Shown here: positions 13,555-17,096 of the stretch, piece by piece
Layout of the letters: each line of letters begins with the position of its first letter
How positions within the stretch are numbered: position 1 is the first letter of the stretch
Notes under the pieces: model-generated
What the model saw: the letters and a program-made list of their open reading frames with translations, nothing else
Told to the model about the DNA's origin: nothing
Databases searched by the model: none
Translations under genes and position numbers: made by a program
Assembly (NCBI GenBank): GCA_018714005.1
Contig: DVOA01000120.1
Location: 1-17,096 of the forward strand
Direction of reading: 5' to 3'
DNA: 17,096 bases
Source of the DNA: Spyradomonas excrementavium
GTDB taxonomy: Bacteria; Cyanobacteriota; Vampirovibrionia; Gastranaerophilales; Gastranaerophilaceae

Positions 13555-13573
13555 AATTTTTTTATAGGGTTTT

Positions 13574-14191
13574 ATGCGTCATTTTGAACTATTGAAAAAT
13601 TTTTTGGTTGTTTTAGTCATTCTAACGGCTTTTATTTCGCCGGCGAAAGCACTTTCTCCGGATGAAGCTTCGGATAAGCTCGCAGAAAGGCTGTTGACCG
13701 CAAGCAGCCATCAGCAGTTTATGTATTACCTTATTAATAAAAAGGATTATGAAACCGTAAAACTGTTTGTTGAGGCAGGGAAAGTCGATTTGGACCAGAC
13801 TTATTGCGGGTTGAGCCCGCTGGTGTATGCTTTGAGCTATAAAAGACCGGATATCGCACTTTTGCTGCTTGAACATGGCGCTAATCCCAAAACTGAAAAA
13901 ATGGGCGGCTACAGCGCTCTTTATCTTGCTGTAAAATATGGCTATACTGAGGTCGTGAGGGAAATGCTCAAAGACCCGAATCTAAATATAAAAAGAGAGC
14001 GGATGTTTTTCAGACGGCCTTATGTAAAAACCGCTCATAACAAGGGTTATACCGAAATTGAGCAAATGCTTATTGAACACCAGCGAAAATATGACCTTGC
14101 TCACCCTGAAAAGGGGATTGTTGTTCCTGAAAATAATACCTTTAAAACGCTCCCTGTGCAAAAATTGCCCGAAAATACAGATGCTATTTAG
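13574..14191 (+). CDS. Secreted ankyrin-repeat protein
   Basis: A 205-residue protein with a Sec-type signal peptide: a charged start (MRHFELLKN), a hydrophobic core (FLVVLVILTAFI) and a likely cleavage after SPAKA26. Three to four ankyrin repeats follow at about residues 45-165, including GLSPLVYALSYKRPDIALLLLEHGANP and GYSALYLAVKYGYTEVVREML. Ankyrin stacks bind other proteins, so this is probably a periplasmic or exported binding protein; its partner is unknown. AGGG lies only 4 bases before the ATG, a tight and weak ribosome binding site. It starts 19 bases after tRNA-Lys; the T-rich stretch between may end most tRNA transcripts, leaving read-through expression. Confidence 0.85.
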   Translation: MRHFELLKNFLVVLVILTAFISPAKALSPDEASDKLAERLLTASSHQQFMYYLINKKDYETVKLFVEAGKVDLDQTYCGLSPLVYALSYKRPDIALLLLEHGANPKTEKMGGYSALYLAVKYGYTEVVREMLKDPNLNIKRERMFFRRPYVKTAHNKGYTEIEQMLIEHQRKYDLAHPEKGIVVPENNTFKTLPVQKLPENTDAI

Positions 14192-14198
14192 CGCCCTG

Positions 14199-14227
14199 TT
14201 GCAGAATTATAAATTTTAACTTATTAT
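14199..14227 (+). promoter_or_regulatory. Promoter of the guanidine riboswitch-gdx unit
   Basis: TTGCAG (14199-14204) and TATTAT (14222-14227) with a 17-base spacer, just after the ankyrin gene stop. The start would be near 14234, giving a leader of about 155 bases that holds the whole riboswitch. Confidence 0.6.
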
Positions 14228-14249
14228 ATTTTTAAATTGAATAAAAAAA

Positions 14250-14340
14250 GTTTTCTAGGGTTCCGCAATAGATTTGGACTGGTCCGAGAGAAAACGCTTT
14301 TAAGTTTTAAAAGTACACGGAAGGATAAAAGCCAGGGAGA
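14250..14340 (+). promoter_or_regulatory. Guanidine-I (ykkC) riboswitch aptamer
   Basis: The conserved blocks of the ykkC/guanidine-I class appear in order: CTAGGGTTCCG (14255-14265), ACTGGTCCGAGAGAAAAC (14278-14295), ACACGGAAGGATAAAAGCC (14315-14333) and GGGAG (14335-14339). This class binds free guanidinium and turns on genes for its removal. The downstream gene is a Gdx/SugE-type exporter, one of the commonest partners of this riboswitch, which strongly supports the call. The 3' end of the aptamer forms the left arm of a terminator. Confidence 0.93.
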
Positions 14341-14370
14341 AATTGTAAAAGATTTCTCTCTGGCTTTTTA
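14330..14370 (+). terminator. Riboswitch-controlled intrinsic terminator
   Basis: A 14-bp stem (14330-14343 with 14352-14365, one G-T pair), an 8-base loop and a TTTTT tract. The left arm includes aptamer bases GCCAGGGAG, so aptamer and terminator are mutually exclusive: guanidinium binding should prevent the terminator and switch gdx on. Confidence 0.92.
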
Positions 14371-14389
14371 GCAATGAAAGGAGAACAAA

Positions 14390-14707
14390 ATGCACTGGAT
14401 TTTCTTGTTTATCGCCGGCCTGCTGGAAATTAGCTGGGCTGTTGGGCTAAAATTTTCACATGGATTCACAAAACTCACACCGGCAATCTTCACAGTTGCG
14501 TGCATGATTTTTAGCTTTTATTTTCTGGCACTTGCGCTGAAACAATTGCCTCTGGGCACTGCATACGCAATCTGGACGGGTATAGGAACCATCGGAACCG
14601 TTGTTTTCGGAATAATTTTATTTAAAGAACCTGTTACGATATTAAGGCTTGTTTGTATCGGGTTTATTGTCAGCGGAATTGTCGGTTTAAAGCTGATTAC
14701 GCACTAA
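14390..14707 (+). CDS. gdx: SMR-family guanidinium exporter (Gdx/SugE type)
   Basis: A 105-residue four-helix inner-membrane protein that works as a dual-topology dimer, exchanging guanidinium for protons. It carries Glu13, Trp16, Ser42, Tyr59 and Trp62, the binding-site set described for Gdx proteins. GLKFSHGFTKL and LPLGTAYAIWTGIGTIG are typical of the Gdx/SugE subgroup as opposed to EmrE-like multidrug pumps. AAAGGAG is 7-8 bases before the ATG. Expression is controlled by the guanidine-I riboswitch and terminator just upstream, so induction by guanidinium is expected. No second SMR subunit or guanidine-degrading gene (carboxylase, hydrolase) is adjacent, so export alone seems to be the local response. 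Its stop overlaps that of the convergent EamA gene by 4 bases. Confidence 0.95.
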   Translation: MHWIFLFIAGLLEISWAVGLKFSHGFTKLTPAIFTVACMIFSFYFLALALKQLPLGTAYAIWTGIGTIGTVVFGIILFKEPVTILRLVCIGFIVSGIVGLKLITH

Positions 14708-15618
14708 AAACCGGTTTTTTGCGCGGCTGCGTGCGAAGTTTTGTGAGTTTTGCGAAGAACTATTAAAATTACTCCCGCCAAAATCAGGGCAACCCCTGCA
14801 ATTATCCTTGGCGTAAGCTCCTCATGAAAGAAAACCACGCCGAAAAATATAGCTGTCAAAGGCTCAAGGGCGCCGAGAATGGCTGTTATGGTAGAACCTA
14901 CGAGTTTTATTGATACGGTGATTGTTTCGAGCGAAATAATGGTCGGGAAAACCGCCAGAGCAATTGCAAAAAGCCATAAAAGCGGATTTTCCGGAACCTG
15001 AAGATTTGTGAATGACTTGAGGTTGTAAATGTAAACGGAAAGCCCGAAAAACATTATGTAAAAGCTCAATTTGTCCGGTTTTATGTGTTTTACAGGCTTT
15101 ATGTTCTTGACGCCAACAATATAAAGTGCATACAAAAGCGCGGACGAAAGCACAAGCAAAACCCCTTGAAGATTAAGCGTGACGCCGTCCTTTCCGTTGT
15201 AAAGAAGTACAATTCCAAAAGATGTAAGCAAAATCGCGCTTATAACGGTTTTTGTTATTTTTTCTTTGAAAAATATCGCCATTATGATTGCAACAATGAC
15301 GGGATAAATAAACAAAATCGTGCAGGCAATTCCGGCCGCAATGTACTTAAAAGCCTGAAAAAGCGTCAAAGATGAAAACGAAAAAAGCATTGACAAAAAG
15401 AAAATCGGAAAAAACTCTTTTTGAGTTATTTTTAAGGAAACTTTTTTCACGAATTTCAACCAGATTCCGTAAATCACAACAGCAATCGCGTATCTGTAAA
15501 AAAGTACGGAGTTCACTCCCACCCCCGCAGCAAATAAAGGCAGCGCAAAAAGCGGATTTGTCCCGTAGCTTGCAGCTGCAATGGCTCCATTTAATATTCC
15601 GACGGCTTTTCTTCTCAT
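14704..15618 (-). CDS. EamA-family (DMT superfamily) transporter
   Basis: A 304-residue membrane protein with about ten hydrophobic helices arranged as two EamA repeats. The first runs from GILNGAIAAASYGTNPLF to about residue 142 and the second from NLQGVLLVLSSALLYALY to the end. The second half contains LGALEPLTAIFFGVVFFHEELT, the most recognisable EamA motif. Drug/metabolite transporters of this type move amino acids, nucleosides or other small metabolites, often outward; the substrate cannot be read from sequence. The tail is short and basic (RKTHKTSHAAAQK). AGGAG lies 6 bases before the ATG. It begins 27 bases after the uvrA stop on the same strand and is probably the last gene of that operon. 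Confidence 0.9.
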   Translation of the reverse strand: MRRKAVGILNGAIAAASYGTNPLFALPLFAAGVGVNSVLFYRYAIAVVIYGIWLKFVKKVSLKITQKEFFPIFFLSMLFSFSSLTLFQAFKYIAAGIACTILFIYPVIVAIIMAIFFKEKITKTVISAILLTSFGIVLLYNGKDGVTLNLQGVLLVLSSALLYALYIVGVKNIKPVKHIKPDKLSFYIMFFGLSVYIYNLKSFTNLQVPENPLLWLFAIALAVFPTIISLETITVSIKLVGSTITAILGALEPLTAIFFGVVFFHEELTPRIIAGVALILAGVILIVLRKTHKTSHAAAQKTGF

Positions 15619-15645
15619 TTCGGCTCCTGATGATGGTTTTCGGGG

Positions 15646-17096
15646 TTAATTTAACATTCCTTTTAAATACTGACCGGTGTATGAATCGGGACATTTGATT
15701 ATTTCTTCGGGAGTGCCCTGAAAAACAACCTGTCCGCCTGCATTTCCGCCCTCGGGGCCAAGGTCGATAATATGGTCGGCAATTTTGATTAAATCGAGAT
15801 TGTGTTCAATAATCAGAATCGTATTTCCGGAATCAGCAAGCTTGTTGATGATTTTAATAAGCTTGTCAAGGTCATACCAGTGCAAACCGACCGACGGCTC
15901 GTCCAAAAGGTATAAAGTGCGCCCTGTTGCCTTTTTGTTGAGCTCGGAGGCGAGTTTTATTCTCTGGGCTTCGCCGCCGGAAAGGGTTGTGGCGCTCTGA
16001 CCGAGCTTTATGTAGCCCAAACCTACGTCATAAAGGGTTTTTAGCCTTGATTTGATTTTCGGGATGTTTTCAAAGAAAACGTATGCTTCTGCAACGGTCA
16101 TATCAAGCACATCGGAGATTGTTGCGCCTTTGTATTTGACTTCAAGGGTTTCTCTGTTGTAGCGCTTGCCTTTGCAGACGTCGCATTTTACATAAACATC
16201 CGATAAAAAGTTCATTTCGATTTTTATTACGCCGTCGCCCTTGCAAGCCTCGCAACGGCCGCCTTTTACGTTAAAACTGAACCTCCCGGGCTGATATCCG
16301 CGCATTTTTGACTCGTTTGTTTTTGCGTAAAGGTCACGAATGTGGCTGAATACGTCTGTGTAGGTTGCAGGATTGGAGCGCGGGGTTCTGCCGATGGGGG
16401 ATTGGTCAATATCAATGATTTTGTCGATATTTTCAAACCCCGAAATCTCATCAACGCCCTGCGGTTTGGGCTTGTTGCCCCTTAATTCATGCAGCGCATA
16501 TTCTCTTATCAAATCAATCATCAAAGACGATTTTCCCGAGCCTGACACGCCTGTAATCGCAACAACTTTGCCAAGTGGAATATCAAGTGAGATGTTTTTC
16601 AGGTTGTTGAGGTGTGCATTTTTGATTTGCAGGAAGTTTCCGTTGCCTTCTCTGCGCTTTTGGGGCACTGGAATAACCTTTTCGCCGCTCAAATACTTGC
16701 CGGTTATGGATTCTTTTGATTTTTTTATGTCTTCAAGCGTGCCTTTTGCCACAATTCTGCCGCCATGAACGCCTGCTCTCGGGCCGATGTCCACGATATA
16801 ATCAGCATTGCGCATTGTGTCCTCGTCGTGCTCGACTACGATGAGCGTATTGCCCAGATTGCGCATATTTAGCAGAGTTTTGATTAATTTGTCATTGTCG
16901 CGCTGGTGAAGTCCGATTGATGGCTCGTCAAGAACGTATAAAACGCCTGAAAGCCCGCTTCCTATCTGCGTCGCAAGCCTGATTCTCTGGGCTTCGCCGC
17001 CGGATAATGTTCCAGCCATTCTGCTCAAATCTAAGTATCCCAAACCCACGTCAATAAGGAATTTTAGCCTTGCTCTGATTTCTTCGAGAATCTGTT
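15646..17096 (-). CDS. uvrA: Excinuclease ABC subunit A, C-terminal half (5' end outside window)
   Basis: The damage-recognising ATPase of nucleotide excision repair. The frame is open to the right edge (reading ILEEIRARLKFLIDVGLGYLDLSR inward), so about 483 of roughly 940 residues are present; the GTG at 17049 is not the start. In protein order: the first ABC signature LSGGEAQRIRLATQI and Walker B YVLDEPSIGLH of ATPase I; Walker A GVSGSGKSS of ATPase II (about 16522-16557); the zinc finger CEAC...CDVC (about 16165-16257); then the second signature LSGGEAQRIKLASEL and LLDEPSVGLH. All expected motifs of this half are intact. The EamA transporter gene follows closely downstream. Confidence 0.97.
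   Translation of the reverse strand, partial: QILEEIRARLKFLIDVGLGYLDLSRMAGTLSGGEAQRIRLATQIGSGLSGVLYVLDEPSIGLHQRDNDKLIKTLLNMRNLGNTLIVVEHDEDTMRNADYIVDIGPRAGVHGGRIVAKGTLEDIKKSKESITGKYLSGEKVIPVPQKRREGNGNFLQIKNAHLNNLKNISLDIPLGKVVAITGVSGSGKSSLMIDLIREYALHELRGNKPKPQGVDEISGFENIDKIIDIDQSPIGRTPRSNPATYTDVFSHIRDLYAKTNESKMRGYQPGRFSFNVKGGRCEACKGDGVIKIEMNFLSDVYVKCDVCKGKRYNRETLEVKYKGATISDVLDMTVAEAYVFFENIPKIKSRLKTLYDVGLGYIKLGQSATTLSGGEAQRIKLASELNKKATGRTLYLLDEPSVGLHWYDLDKLIKIINKLADSGNTILIIEHNLDLIKIADHIIDLGPEGGNAGGQVVFQGTPEEIIKCPDSYTGQYLKGMLN

Noticed and set aside
14706..14721. AAAACCGGTTTT palindrome at the end of gdx as a bidirectional terminator
   Set aside because: The palindrome has no loop and a short core, so it cannot form a stable RNA hairpin of the terminator type.
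1..17096. CRISPR arrays, insertion sequences, prophage genes or defence systems
   Set aside because: No regularly spaced repeats, transposase, integrase or phage structural motifs were seen on either strand.

Overview
The window is about 17 kb of low-to-moderate GC bacterial chromosome, densely packed with housekeeping genes. I see no phage, insertion sequence or CRISPR. The organism is not named by any single gene. Three type IV prepilin-like proteins with KGFTLAE- or GYTLSE-type leaders, two of them cysteine-rich with a DVNGxxGPNxxGYD tail motif, would fit an uncultured gut lineage of the Melainabacteria/Gastranaerophilales type (non-photosynthetic relatives of cyanobacteria). So would the tig-clpP-clpX order and tRNA genes without encoded CCA. 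This placement is inference, perhaps 60% sure.

Left part (1-3768): the 3' part of an aspartokinase gene (lysC) with a well-formed internal ribosome binding site and in-frame ATG just before its ACT domains, as in aspartokinases that make a separate small subunit. Next come a uridine-kinase/phosphoribulokinase-fold P-loop kinase and, convergent and abutting, a two-gene operon of cysteine-rich prepilin-like proteins. Middle (3769-9158): a protein quality-control operon, tig-clpP-clpX, ending in a bidirectional terminator shared with a convergent operon of a HIT-family hydrolase and a membrane-anchored TPR protein.

9159-11822: a tRNA-Arg(CCG) followed closely by an unknown 200-residue protein; a convergent operon of a third prepilin-like protein and a dCMP deaminase; the HU gene with a textbook promoter and terminator; and a small coiled-coil protein of unknown function.

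11982-17096: purA, with an unusual Gly-to-Ala change in its phosphate-binding loop. Then a tRNA-Lys(TTT) preceded by a partial duplicate of its own 5' half and an inverted copy of its D arm. This is the most peculiar structure in the window. After a secreted ankyrin-repeat protein comes a guanidine-I (ykkC) riboswitch with an overlapping terminator, which controls a Gdx/SugE-type SMR guanidinium exporter. Last, on the minus strand, are an EamA-family transporter and the C-terminal half of uvrA, cut by the right edge.

The clearest systems are the complete guanidine sensing-and-export unit (14199-14707) and the Clp protease/chaperone operon. The least explained are the tRNA-Lys leader (13283-13481) and the cysteine-rich prepilin pair.
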